NCBI GenBank assembly: GCA_033239525.1 | Contig: BSYO01000031.1 | Location: 1,984,001 to 2,048,000, forward strand | DNA: 64,000 nucleotides | Direction: 5' to 3' | Origin: Nepenthes gracilis | Lineage: Eukaryota; Streptophyta; Magnoliopsida; Caryophyllales; Nepenthaceae | In this document: positions 46,941-57,801 of the stretch, piece after piece | Numbering within the stretch: position 1 is the stretch's first letter | Layout of the letters: each line of letters opens with the position of its first letter | Notes under the pieces: generated by a model | Database searches by the model: none | Told to the model about the DNA's origin: nothing | The model's input: only the letters and a program-made list of their open reading frames with translations | Position numbers and translations under genes: made by a program

Positions 46941-48914
46941 TATCATGACCCCAAATCAAAGCGGGTTTAATAATAATTCAGAATACAAATGATTGATAAA
47001 ATTAAATCCCAAAATAAAACAATAATCAAAATAAATCTTAAATCCGGACGTGGCTTGAAGACAATGCATACAACCTCAACATTCAATAATAATAGATCAG
47101 AATTCCAATCATTCACAGGATCTCATCGGATAACTTATTCGGGAAAACAAAATAAGCGTGACTTGCTCCCCGATGACTGTAAGGAAAAGTGACTAACGAT
47201 AATACTAATACAAACACCGGTTCATCAAAAACCAAACGCCACAAATATCCCAACAATGGAAATAAACCAAACTCTGATTCCATAACAATAAAATATACAA
47301 TTATCATTTCGACTGTCACCCGAAACAATACCAAAATGCATCCGATATGAATATAGTCCTATTACAAGGTTAATATTCACCAAAAATATATGAAACTTCA
47401 ATTAAATCCTCGTCTGAGCTTCCTGCAATATATCCGTAATCCACTAATATAAAGGGGTAAGAATAATGAAAATGTGAGTCGAAAGCTCAATAAGTATCAA
47501 TATGTAATATATAACAAAGATGCGTCCATAAACAGAACGAAAGAAATCAAAATGTATACAAATGCCCATAAAAATCAATATCCAAATGTCTACAATATCA
47601 TATCAATCAAAGCTCGAATGTGGTCTCATACTTAAAAATATAATTTGAAACGAAGATCAAAAGTTCCAAATTTATGAGACCAATCGAATTCCTAACGGTG
47701 GGCAAAACCTGTGAATCTTAATCAAAATCTCAAATACTAATCAATATAGGTAAAATATATCAAAAATCTAAAACATTCACAAATCAAAGAACCAAAGATC
47801 GAAAAATAACTTGAGGAAGGGTTATGCGTACTCCCGATAATATTAGATCATAAGTTATTATTTAGATTCGTAGGCGGGTCGTCTACATTTTCCTATAGAT
47901 GGGGCTGAATGCCATTTTCTTTTACCACCCGTGGATGATAGGTGTAGTTCTTAAGTTTGTCTAATATATTAGTTTTATTCAATTCTTTACAATAGTTATT
48001 ATAAAAAATATAAATCGAGGATGGTCTTTATATTACATATCAAAACTTTTTCTATCTGGCGGAAAATGTATATAACTTTCACTTGGGAAGGTCAATTCAC
48101 AAGGTCTAGTCACATATTGAATCACATAACAAAAATAAAGCCCGACCTAAACACAATTTATGGATACCACATGTACGGCTCATATGCAAGTTTTTATAAT
48201 TTTTTTTTACAAATGCACTTATATATAAACATAATATTTCAAAAACATTTTCTCACTTTCCACACAACGAGCTTAAATCCTTAAATAGTAACAAACGGAA
48301 GCAAAATCTTGAAACAATCAGTAAAAGGGACATGCATGCACAAAGGAATCGAATAGGCTGAGTAAAATAACATGCATGTATATTAAATCCACTAATTGGT
48401 AAGCAAAAACAATTGAAAACAAAAATAGACTAAAGAATCAAGTACAAGGATACTTGCATCAGCCTTAAACTAAATAAATATGATAAAAAGATGCTTCAAA
48501 ATTGCCTTACTCCTCTATCTTCCTTCTCTTCTTTCTCTCTCCCTTTTTCCCCACGCAAAAATGACCAAAATAATGCGCGTTAATCCTTATATGGTTGAAT
48601 CAGCGCATAAACGCCACTCAGGTGTGCATTCGGTGCCGCGCCTAACCCTTCCTACACACAAGCAACACCTAGGGCACCCCTCGAGCGTGCGTACTCTAGA
48701 TTCCACTCTCGTGCGCCACCTTAGGCACTCCTCGAGAGAGCCTGTACTAGAATCTACACATAAGCATGCATCGGGCATATCTTAGATGCCAAAATTGCTT
48801 CTTTCCTCTGATTATCCTTCAAATCAACTCTGCACACTTATTTCTAACATACCCAAAGTTAATCCAAAACAAAAGGATAATATCAAATAAATTAAACAGG
48901 GATTGGGTATTACA
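46941..48914 (-). repeat. 3' LTR of the deleted Tekay-like element
   Basis: In element orientation it starts TGTAATACCC (48914), has hairpin modules at about 48785-48600, a TATA box at 48594-48585, a pyrimidine/purine leader near 48560-48510, and ends near GGTCATGATA at 46941. Length 1974 bp. The purine tract AAGGATGGGAAAGT directly upstream (48915-48928) is the polypurine tract. Confidence 0.8.
48585..48594 (-). promoter_or_regulatory. LTR TATA box
   Basis: CCATATAAGG on the minus strand, at the same place as CTATATAAGG at 55024-55015 and TTATATAAGG at 63989-63980 in the other Tekay LTRs. It is followed at a fixed distance by the AACGCAC-like block and a CT-rich leader. Confidence 0.6.
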
Positions 48915-49794
48915 ACTTTCCCATCCTTATAAGAATTTCATTTTGAAATTTATATATTTCAAAACTTGAATAGGTAGGGGTATTTCTCTCGAGCTTCATC
49001 CTCACATTCCTATATCGCTTTTTCTAATGAGTGGTTCCTCAAACACTTTAACTAAAGGAATCGTGTTAATCCGCAACACCTGATCCTTTCTATCCAAGAT
49101 TTGAATCGAAACTTCAACATAAGTCAAATTCTCATCAATCTGTAACGATTCATATTTGCTCACATGTGAAGGATCATACACGTACTTCCTCAACATAGAG
49201 ACATGGAAGAAATTATATAATCCGCCAAACTCGGGGACAAAGCCAATCTATAGGCTACTTCTCTAATCCCTGCAAAATTTCAAAACTGTCTGATGAACCT
49301 TGGCTTCAACTTTCCTTTCACTTCGAACCTCGAGATTCCCTTTCTAGGAGATATCCTCAGAAATACATGGTCACCCACTTTAAACCTCAAATTGGATCTC
49401 CGTCTATTTGCATAACTCTTCTAGCGACTTTCAACAACCATCAAACGATTTCGGATAATCTTAATCTTATCGGAAGTGTCCTAAATAATATCGGGCCCAA
49501 AAGTTTACTATATCCAATTACTTCCCAATTAATAGGAGATTTATATCTCCGTTCGTATAAAGTTTCAAAATGGGCAATCCCGATACTTGATTGATAATTG
49601 TTGTTGTATATAAATTCGGCCAGCAACAAATAATTATTCTAATTTCCTTCCATCTTCAAAACTGATGCCCTTAGCATATTCTTCATAATCTAAATAGTTC
49701 TCTCCGATTGATCGTTTGTTTGAGGGCAACATATCATACTAGACTTCAGCTTAGTATCCAATTCTTTATGCAAACTTTTTCTAAATTTGAATAG
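48915..49794 (-). pseudogene. Integrase C-terminus with chromodomain start (fragment)
   Basis: 49002-49196 reads LRKYVYDPSHVSKYESLQID, then YVEVSIQILDRKDQVLR and IPLVKVF, which is the linker and chromodomain start typical of Tekay elements. 49441-49629 carries LLAEFIYNNNYQSSIGIAHF from the integrase core end. Frames are broken, and the fragment stops at about 49794 in the deletion joint. Confidence 0.75.
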
Positions 49795-50148
49795 TACCCG
49801 TCAGTTCTTATATAGTCGAATTGGCGTATAAGCGCCACTTGGTGTGCGTCACGCGCCTTGCCGTGCCCAACCCTTCCTGCACACAAGCGCCGCCTTAGGC
49901 GTGCCTACTCTAAATTCTATTCTCAAGCACCACCTCAGGTGCACCTCGGGCAGTCCCACATTGGAATCCACACATGAGTGTGCATCGGGTGTTCCTTAGG
50001 CGCCGAAATTGTCTCCTTCGGCGCCGAAATTGCCTCCTTCATTTGATTATCCTTCAAATCTACTTTGCACACTTATTCCCAACATACCAAAAATTAACCC
50101 AAAACAAAAGGATAATATCAAATAAATTAGACAGAAACTGGTATAACA
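49795..50148 (-). repeat. Outer fragment of the 5' LTR of the deleted Tekay-like element
   Basis: Begins within the TATA box area (CTATATAAGA on the minus strand at 49814-49805), contains four hairpin modules, one duplicated in part (TCGGCGCCGAAATTG at 50018-50032, mirrored just before it), and ends GGTATAACA before the TSD. Confidence 0.75.
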
Positions 50149-50416
50149 AACATTGATGCCTTAGCATTTCATTCTCGATTTCCTTGTTTTTTTTTTTTTT
50201 TGGGAAGTGGGTAGACGGTTGTTGCCTCATTTGCTAATTTAAGTTCATTTAGGCAAAAGGGTTACAATAATAATAATAATGCTTTAAATCCAACTAAGTG
50301 GGGTTGACCATCAATCTGTTTTCCCATTCCATATGATCTAGTATATAATATTTTTCGACAATATAAGTAATTTAATATCATTTTTTATTACCTCACTCAA
50401 AGTTCTTCAAGGTCTA
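50149..50416 (+). repeat. Host intron island with a probable LINE/SINE-type tail
   Basis: Short stretch between two retrotransposons, presumably the continuation of the alpha-SNAP intron. It contains a T15-16 run (50187-50202), an AAT microsatellite and CCAACTAAGTGGGGTTGACC (50290-50309), a sequence often seen in 3' tails of dispersed plant non-LTR repeats. The exact family is not known to me. Confidence 0.4.
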
Positions 50417-51985
50417 TTTGCCATGGCTTCGGACAAAGCATGTTCTAAAAATAATTCAAAATAATTATAATTCATAAAATTAAATCCCAAAAATAAAATA
50501 ATAACCAAAACAAACTCCAAAATCCGAGCATGACCTAACACAACATCAATATACCCCAAAATAACAATAATAATTATATTAACCATCACAGGATCCCTAC
50601 GGATAATCCATCCAAACAAATAAAAATTGCTAACCTGCTCCAAAATATCGTAAGTGATCAACGACAATACAAACAGAGTCATCAAACCAAAGTAAAACTG
50701 AATACCACCAAATCCAATTAATTGGATTATCTAAACAATGTCTCTTTAACAATACAACAAACTAACAACATTCTATCCGTTGCCTTAAACAATACTAAAA
50801 TATGTCTGATATAAATATAGTTTGAATACAAGGTTGATGTTCACCAAAAATATGTAAAACTTCATGCAATGTATTTAAAGCCCACTAATTTGAAAGGATA
50901 AAAATCAATGAAAAATATGAACCGATTGCTTAGTAAGTATCAGTATATAATATAATAAATAAAAGCATCCAAAATCATGATGAGGGTTGATAAAATATAT
51001 ACAAATTGCATAAAACCACAATTCAAAAGCCCATTAATGAAAGTACAAATGTGATTTTGTACTCAAAAGTATAATCCAAAATGAAAGTCACAAATTCTAA
51101 TTATACGAGACCAACCGAATCCCAATTGTGGGTGAAACCTATAAATGTCAATTAAAGTCTCAAATACAATTCAATATAAGTGAAACATATCAAAAATCTA
51201 AAATATACACAAATCGGAGAACCGAAAATCGAAAGATTAATTTGAGGAAGGGTTATACGTACTCCCGATAATTTGAGACCATATTATTACTATTTAGGCC
51301 TATAGGCAAGCCAGTTACATATTATCTTTTATAGACGGGATCGAACGTCACTTTCTTTTGCCATCCGTGGATGATAGGTATAGTTTTTAAGTCTGTCTGA
51401 TATATTAGGACATTCGAATATATTAATTCCGTTCAATTCCTTATGATGATTCTCATAAAAATACAATCGGGAAGGGTTTTTATATCACATATCACAAAAT
51501 TTTTGTATTCGACAGAAAAGTACGAAGCTTCCACTTAGGAAGGTTATGTCACAAAGCTTTTCCCTCGGGAAAGGTTGCATATTGAATCATATAATGAAGA
51601 TAGAACCCAACCTGAAGCATAACGCATGAATGCCACATGCACGGCCCGTATGCAGATTTTTATGTCTTTTTCTTTGCAAATGCACTTGAATATGAATATA
51701 ATATCCCAAAATATTTACCAATTTTTCATAAGTAAGTAAAATTTTTGAATATTAGTAAAATAGAAACAAAACCTCAAATCTTTTGATAAATCTTCATGTA
51801 TGCACGAGTAGACAAAGTGGGGAAAGTAAAATAATATGTATGTATACTAAAACCACCAAATGTAAGTAAAAATAATTGAAAACAAAAATAGACCAAAAAT
51901 AAGGTGTGAGGATACTTATCTTAAGATCAAACTAAATAGATCCGACAAAAAGATGGATCGAATCACATTTTCTTTTCTTTCTCTC

Positions 51986-52470
51986 TGTAACGTCCCCGGC
52001 GCATCCGCATGACGATATTGTCCGCTTTGGGCTGGGGGAACTTACGGCGTCTCATGCCAACACGCAGCCCGCACGCTTTTTGTTTGCGCTGATTCAATCC
52101 ACCGCCCCAAAACGCATCGTCGAGAAGGTATCCACGCCTTATTATAAGGCACGCTTCGTTCACCTCTCCATCCGATGTGGGACTAGGTACCACACCCTCG
52201 GGGGACCTGGCGTCCCCGCTGCACACCCTGACCGGATCCCAGCCTGATACCATCCGTGCGTCCCCTGCGCATCCGCATGACGATATTGTCCGCTCCGGGC
52301 CGGGGGAACTTACGACGCCCCAGTTAACAACACGCGACCGCTTTGGCCAGTTTCTGGTAGATGGAATCCACCGCCCCAAAACGCGTCGTCAAGGGAGAAG
52401 GTATCCACGCCTATTATAAGGCACGCTCGTTCACCTCCCCATCCAGTGTGGGACTCACAGCTTACCACCC
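51986..52470. repeat. Dimer of a 268-bp-period dispersed plant repeat (GATATTGTCC type)
   Basis: Two units, from about 52001 and 52269, share GCATCCGCATGACGATATTG, a GGGGGAACTTACG block, CACCGCCCCAAAACGC, GTATCCACGCC, TATTATAAGGCACGCT and a final GTGTGGGACT. Such units, starting TGTAACG and ending GTGGGACTCACA, recur widely in dicot genomes. The block is GC-rich compared with its surroundings. It lies between a TSD copy (CTCTC at 51981-51985) and the body of solo LTR copy B. Confidence 0.75.
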
Positions 52471-54701
52471 GTCAAACGACTCTAGGAACACAATATTCGC
52501 AGGTCAAAATAAAATCAATAATATATATTTTCATCAACCATAATAACCCAACCCGGATGTGACAATCATACACATGCAGGACCCAATATAAATAAAACTC
52601 GTACAAGATCTCATCGGATATGAATCCGAACAAATAATACATGACCTATTATCCATAATCGCAAGGGAGGTATCCAAAGTTACAACAACTCATCCACATA
52701 ATGCAGTAACTCCAATATTTCGCATACAATGATCAAGGCACCATCGACCATAAATAATAACCATAACATATCCTCGAGAGGATAAAATACCAAATGTAAT
52801 ATCTCCACGCGCTAAAAGGAATATCCGAGCCCGATCACGTCCGAGCTCCCGTGCGTATCCATGCCACTAGTCTAAAGGGATAAAAGATGAAAACGCGAGC
52901 CTAGAGCCTCGGTAAGTATCAATAATCATATAAAACGGTACACATAAATCGGAGCGTGGGGATATCGCATGTAGAAATCACGTAAAACAAAACACCACGT
53001 CCGTGAAATCTCGAAAATCGAGGAGATATCTCGTACTAAATCATCGTCGATAATAACTCGTCCTCCGGATAAAATTATATAAATCACGATCGGTAAAATC
53101 TGTAGACGATATCATATTATATGATCCGAGGTCATATCAGATAATCGCGACCGTCACTACACCGCGTGGGACACACCTGGCCGTCCGGATCTAAAACTCA
53201 TGTCTGAGAAATCAAGAGAAACCACGGAACTAAAAATATAAATCAAAAACACGTTGGGTTTATCACATCGAAGATGCGAGACATTCTATCACCCATCCCG
53301 GCCAAACCACGTATCTCAAATCACAAGACACCCAAATACCGCGTAAATACAAAGCATGCAGAAATCGGAGAACCAAAGATCAACGATACCAACTCAGGAA
53401 GGTTACCCTCGTCCCAGTAACCACGGCTATATCGGCTACAATTAGCCCGAGTTCAGGCCATCCATGTACTGCTGTCTCCATAGACAGTGAATCTTCATTT
53501 ATGCTTTACCACCCGCGGCAGGCGCAGACCTCAAGTTTTAGTTATATATTAGACGTCCGAATATATTAGTTTTCCATCAATTCCTTACGATGGTTCTAAA
53601 TTAAATACGCGAGTAAGAAAGTCACCTAGAAATATCTTCCTTACGTTAAGTAGCCTCAACCTTCCTACGGCGAAGTATTAATCATATACGCCCCCGTCGG
53701 GGCGGCCTCCCTGTCGGGAGCGGCGCCATCAAATAGCCAATGCCTCGGATCACAAATCAACCCCCAGGGTTTCACTACCATGGTCTCGTAGTGATCCCAC
53801 CCCCGGAATGCATGGTTAGTGCAAGGCCCTGGTTCATGGTTCCACAATATACGAATACACAAATGTACGTATATGTATCGTCCTCGGCGCCCAAAATCCC
53901 TCCAAATCATAAATACTAAAGACAAAAACCACCGCACAACCGATAAAATATATGCGTGTACACAATTGATAAATTTGAGGGTATTTAAAAAATACATGCA
54001 TGTTAGTAAAATCTCCATGATAGTCAAAATACAGAAAATTAAATCGGACCAAGAATAGGGCTAGAGGATACTTGCTTTAACATTATACTCCGCAGATCCA
54101 AGAAAGGATGTCAAGCACTCGAATCTAGCATTTCTCTCTCCGCCACCGCGCGCCTCTCTCTCTCTCCGCGCGCCCTTCTTCTCCCTCCACGCACGGCCCT
54201 GCCCGGCCTCTGCCGGCGCTCCACGCCACCGATCGACCACCACACCGCCTCACGTGGCCGCCACCGACCTCCTCCGCCTCACCCAGCCCACCTCGACGCC
54301 GTTAACGGCCCGTCTCTCTCCTCGCGACTTTGCGCCGCCTCGCCCAACCCACCTCACCCACAATCGCCCCCCACGCCACTGCCGTCGCTGCGACCTCTCC
54401 GCTCACCATCGAGACCATCGATTTTCGCTACCACCTCGAACGGCCGCTGTCGGCCACCCGACACCGATTTCCTCACCCATTGCAGCCGCCTCAATCCACC
54501 ACCGCTTACGGCCTCACCCCGACAATCGCAACCTCCCCACAACCACCGCACGCCGCCGATTCCCCATCGATCTCCTTCGTCGCCCCCGCCGCGCCGTTTC
54601 CCTCCTCCCTTCTCCTCTTCTTTCTCGCGCAACCCTAGCCGCCCCTCTCTCCTCTTCTCTCTCCCCGACTCGAATCTTTTCTTTTTCCCAATTCTTTTTA
54701 C

Positions 54702-54732
<31 letters not shown>

Positions 54733-54940
54733 CTTTTATTATATATATATATATAACTTTCTTTTATTTTTAAATCCAACTCGGCCTCCGAATAACATTA
54801 CGGGCACACTCCAGGCCCCACTCCGCACCTCCGATCATTGCCGAAAATTTTATAATATTTTAATTTTTTTTCACCATGTCCGAAATACCCAAAAATTACA
54901 ATTAATATTAAAATTTTCAAATGAGATCCGGAATATTACA
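52471..54940 (-). mobile_element. Solo gypsy LTR of the 2.5-kb family, copy B, TSD CTCTC
   Basis: Minus-strand copy of the LTR at 19227-21701. It starts TGTAATATTCCGGATC (54940) and ends with the region matching GAACACAATATTCGCAGG at 52487. CTCTC follows at 54941-54945 and precedes the attached repeat dimer at 51981-51985. The TSD is in a CT tract and so is less decisive than the others. It lies inside the 3' LTR of the large Tekay element. It keeps the AT tract, AACCCTAG motif and GC-rich block of copy A in mirror order. Confidence 0.8.
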
Positions 54941-55014
54941 CTCTCTTCCTTCTCCCCGTCTTTCTCTCATTTTTCTTCTTTCTTGCGCAAGATGACTAAA
55001 CAATGTGTGTTAGA

Positions 55015-55024
55015 CCTTATATAG
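55015..55024 (-). promoter_or_regulatory. TATA box of the split 3' LTR
   Basis: CTATATAAGG on the minus strand, in the middle piece of the split LTR. Conserved with the boxes at 48585 and 63980. It is now about 60 bp from the solo LTR inserted at 55081, which separates it from most of U3. Confidence 0.6.
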
Positions 55025-55080
55025 CCAAATCGGCGTACAGGCGCTACTCAGGCACGCGTTAGGAGTCACACCAGACCCTT

Positions 55081-57540
55081 TGTCACGACCCAAGAGCACA
55101 ATATACGCAGGACAAAAATAAAATCGATAATAATGTTTCCATCAACAATAAAAACCCAACTCGGGTGTGACAGTCATACACATACAGGATCAGATATAAT
55201 AAAACCAGCATAAGATCTCATCGAATATAAATTCAGACAAACATAATACACGTCTTGCTATCTACAATCGCAAGGGAGGTATTAAACATAATAACAACTC
55301 ATCAATATGATGCAATATCTCCAATATATCCCATACATGGATCAAGGCCCTCATTCGGCCGAAGATATAATCATAACACATTCTCGAGATCTGAAACATA
55401 CCCAATATGAACATCTTTACTCACCAATAGAGATCTGCTGCATTAAATTGTGTCTGAACTCCTGTAAGCATATTCATGCCACTAGTCTGAAGGGATAAAA
55501 TATGAAAACGTGAGCCTAGAACTCAACAAGTATTATCATCGTATAAAACAGTACACAAATTAGAGTGATGAATATCACATAACAACCACGTAAAACAAAA
55601 CATAATGTTCGTGAAATCCCCGAAAAATCGAGGAGATATCTTGTACTAAATCATTGTTCGTATCAAATAGTCCATCCGAGATATAATCATATAAATCGCG
55701 ATTCAGTACAATCTCATAGACGATATCATATCATATTATCCGAGGTCACATAAGCTGTAACCGTTACCACATCCGTGTGGGACACATGCCATCGTCCGAA
55801 TCTAAATCTCATAATACAGAAATCGAGAGAAGACCGCCGGAACTAAAACATAAATCAAAACACGTTCCGGGTTTATCACATCTATATGTACGAGACATTC
55901 CTATCGCCCAACTGTGGGCCAATCAGTGTATTTCAAAATCATCCTCCATTCAAATACATGTAGAACTATAAAACATGTACAAAATCGGAGAAACAAAAAT
56001 AAATAATACTAACTTGAGGAAGGGTTACCCTCGTCCGGTAACCACGGCTATATCGGTTACGATTTAGGCCAATAGCTCAAAGCCATCCATGTACTTTGTC
56101 TCCCATAGATTAGGAACTTGCTCACTATATTTTACCACCAACTACTTTGGGTACAACCTCAAGTTTTAGTTATATATTAGGACGTCCGAATATATTAGTT
56201 CTGTCAATTTCTTACGATGGTTCTCATTTAAAAACATAATAGGGTAGGTCAGTTACTAAACTTCTCAACATTTCTTCCGGCGGAAGTAGCCTATTATATA
56301 CGTCCCCGTCGAGACTAAGCCACCCCGTTGGAAGCGGTACCAATATCTCATGCCTCGGATCATATATAACGACCCATTTGGTCTCGGACTGCCATGGTCC
56401 TGTAGTGACCCCGCTCCCGACAGCATGCATGATTAATGTAATGCCTGGTTCATGATTTCATAATATACGGATACACTAATATATATATATGCCGTTTAGG
56501 TATCTAAAAGCCCTCCAAATCATAAATACCAGTATAAAATCACCACACAACCGATAAAACATACATGCATGTATATGATTAATAAATTGGGAGTATATAA
56601 AAATATATATATGTTAGTAAAATTTTCATGATGAGTTAAAATGCATGTAAATTAAATCTTAGGACTAAGAATAGGGCTGGAGGATATTTGCTTCGACTTT
56701 ATACTTCATAGATCTGAGGAAAGGATGTTCCGAAGCACTCGATTTGTGCCTTTCTCTCTCTCTTACGCGCATGCAGATTCCCGCACGGCCGCTGTCGCTT
56801 GTCCTCGAATGGCTGTTCTTGCCGGCCTTCCCGTGACCAAGTCACACGTCGTTGCCTCCTGGCCCGGCCGCCGTCCTCTCTCTCGCGCGGTTTCCTCTCT
56901 CCTCCGTTCTCCTCCGCATGCAAGTTCTCCTCGTCGCTGCTGCGCCCGCCGACGCCACTCCTCTGCCACTGATTCACCATTGTGCCGCTTGCCTGGCCGT
57001 CGTCGGCCTCCCGGGCACCACCTTGCCGGCATCGGCGCCGCTACACTACCGCTATTGTCAATCTCTGCGCAACACCCTCTCCCGCGCGATTCTCTCCTCC
57101 CATGCCTTGCCACCGCACGCCGCAGCCTTTACGGCCTCACTAGTGAGCCATCGCCGCCGCCGACCTCTCTTTTCTCTCCTTCTCCCTCTCCTCCTCCTTC
57201 TCCTCTTCCTTCTTCTCCTCCATGCCAAACCCTAGCTCCCACATTCTCTCTCCTCTTCTCCCTCTCTCTCCCCGATCCCCTTTTCTTTTCTTTTATTTTA
57301 TTATTATTATTATTAGAATATATATATATATATATATATATATATTCTATTTTAATTTTCTTTTATTCTGAAATCCAACTCAGTATTCGGACGACAGCAC
57401 GGACGCGCCTCGGGCGCCACTCCGCAACGCCGATCATTTCTCAAAATTTTAGAATATTATAATTAATTTTCACCACGTTCGAAATACTCATAATCACAAT
57501 AAATATTAAAATAATCCAAATGGAAATCCGAGATATTACA
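55081..57540 (-). mobile_element. Solo gypsy LTR of the 2.5-kb family, copy C, TSD CCCTT
   Basis: On the plus strand it runs from TGTCACGACCCAAGAGCAC to CCGAGATATTACA. CCCTT at 55076-55080 and 57541-57545 is a perfect TSD. Length 2460 bp, close to copies A (2475) and B (2470). It was inserted in the GC-rich module region of the Tekay 3' LTR. The internal AT tract is at 57297-57347 and the motif AAACCCTAG at about 57229-57237. Confidence 0.9.
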
Positions 57541-57801
57541 CCCTTCCTACGCGCAAGCACCCCCTCGAGCGAGCATTGAATGCCCCATATTGAAATTCGC
57601 ACTTGAGCGCTGCCTCAGGTGCTTATCGGGTATACCCACACAGGAATTGGCGCACAAGTGCGCGTTGGACGTGTCTCAGGTGCCTATCTGCTTCCTTGCT
57701 TCGAATATCTTTCAAATTTCATATTATACAATTATATATCTAATTTAACCCAAAATCAACTAATAATATTAAATTAAATTGGACAGGAACCGGGTATTAC
57801 A

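Larger units (their letters stand above)
46941..50148 (-). mobile_element. Internally deleted Tekay-like element in the alpha-SNAP intron, TSD AACAC/AACAT
   Basis: Left LTR 46941-48914, an integrase fragment, then only the outer end of the right LTR (49795-50148). AACAC at 46936-46940 and AACAT at 50149-50153 match at four of five bases. One deletion removed everything from within integrase through most of the 5' LTR. The left end has TA where TG is expected. The LTRs belong to the same group as those of the large element at 50417-64000. Confidence 0.8.
50417..57801 (-). repeat. 3' LTR of the large Tekay element, split into three pieces
   Basis: Pieces 50417-51985, 54941-55080 and 57541-57801 join to about 1.97 kb and align with the 5' LTR (for example GTTCTAAAAATAATTC at 50441 against GTTCTAAAAATAATTT at 62355). 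The first joint lies in a CT tract, the second at CCCTT. The high end is GGGTATTACA at 57801, next to the polypurine tract. The low end is degraded and set by alignment at about 50417. Confidence 0.8.

Noticed and set aside
48480..48785. 101-codon plus-strand frame in a Tekay LTR
   Set aside because: It spans the pyrimidine tract and hairpin modules. The repeated His/Arg/Leu pattern reflects the modules, not a conserved protein.
51981..52459. The repeat dimer as an independent LTR-like insertion (TGTAACG...CTCACA)
   Set aside because: The base pairs after 52459 (GCTTA) do not match the CTCTC before 51986, so no separate TSD is seen; kept as an open question in the findings.
52177..52543. Frames in the GATATTGTCC repeat dimer
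   Set aside because: The open frames arise from GC-rich repeat sequence, and the two units do not keep the same frame.
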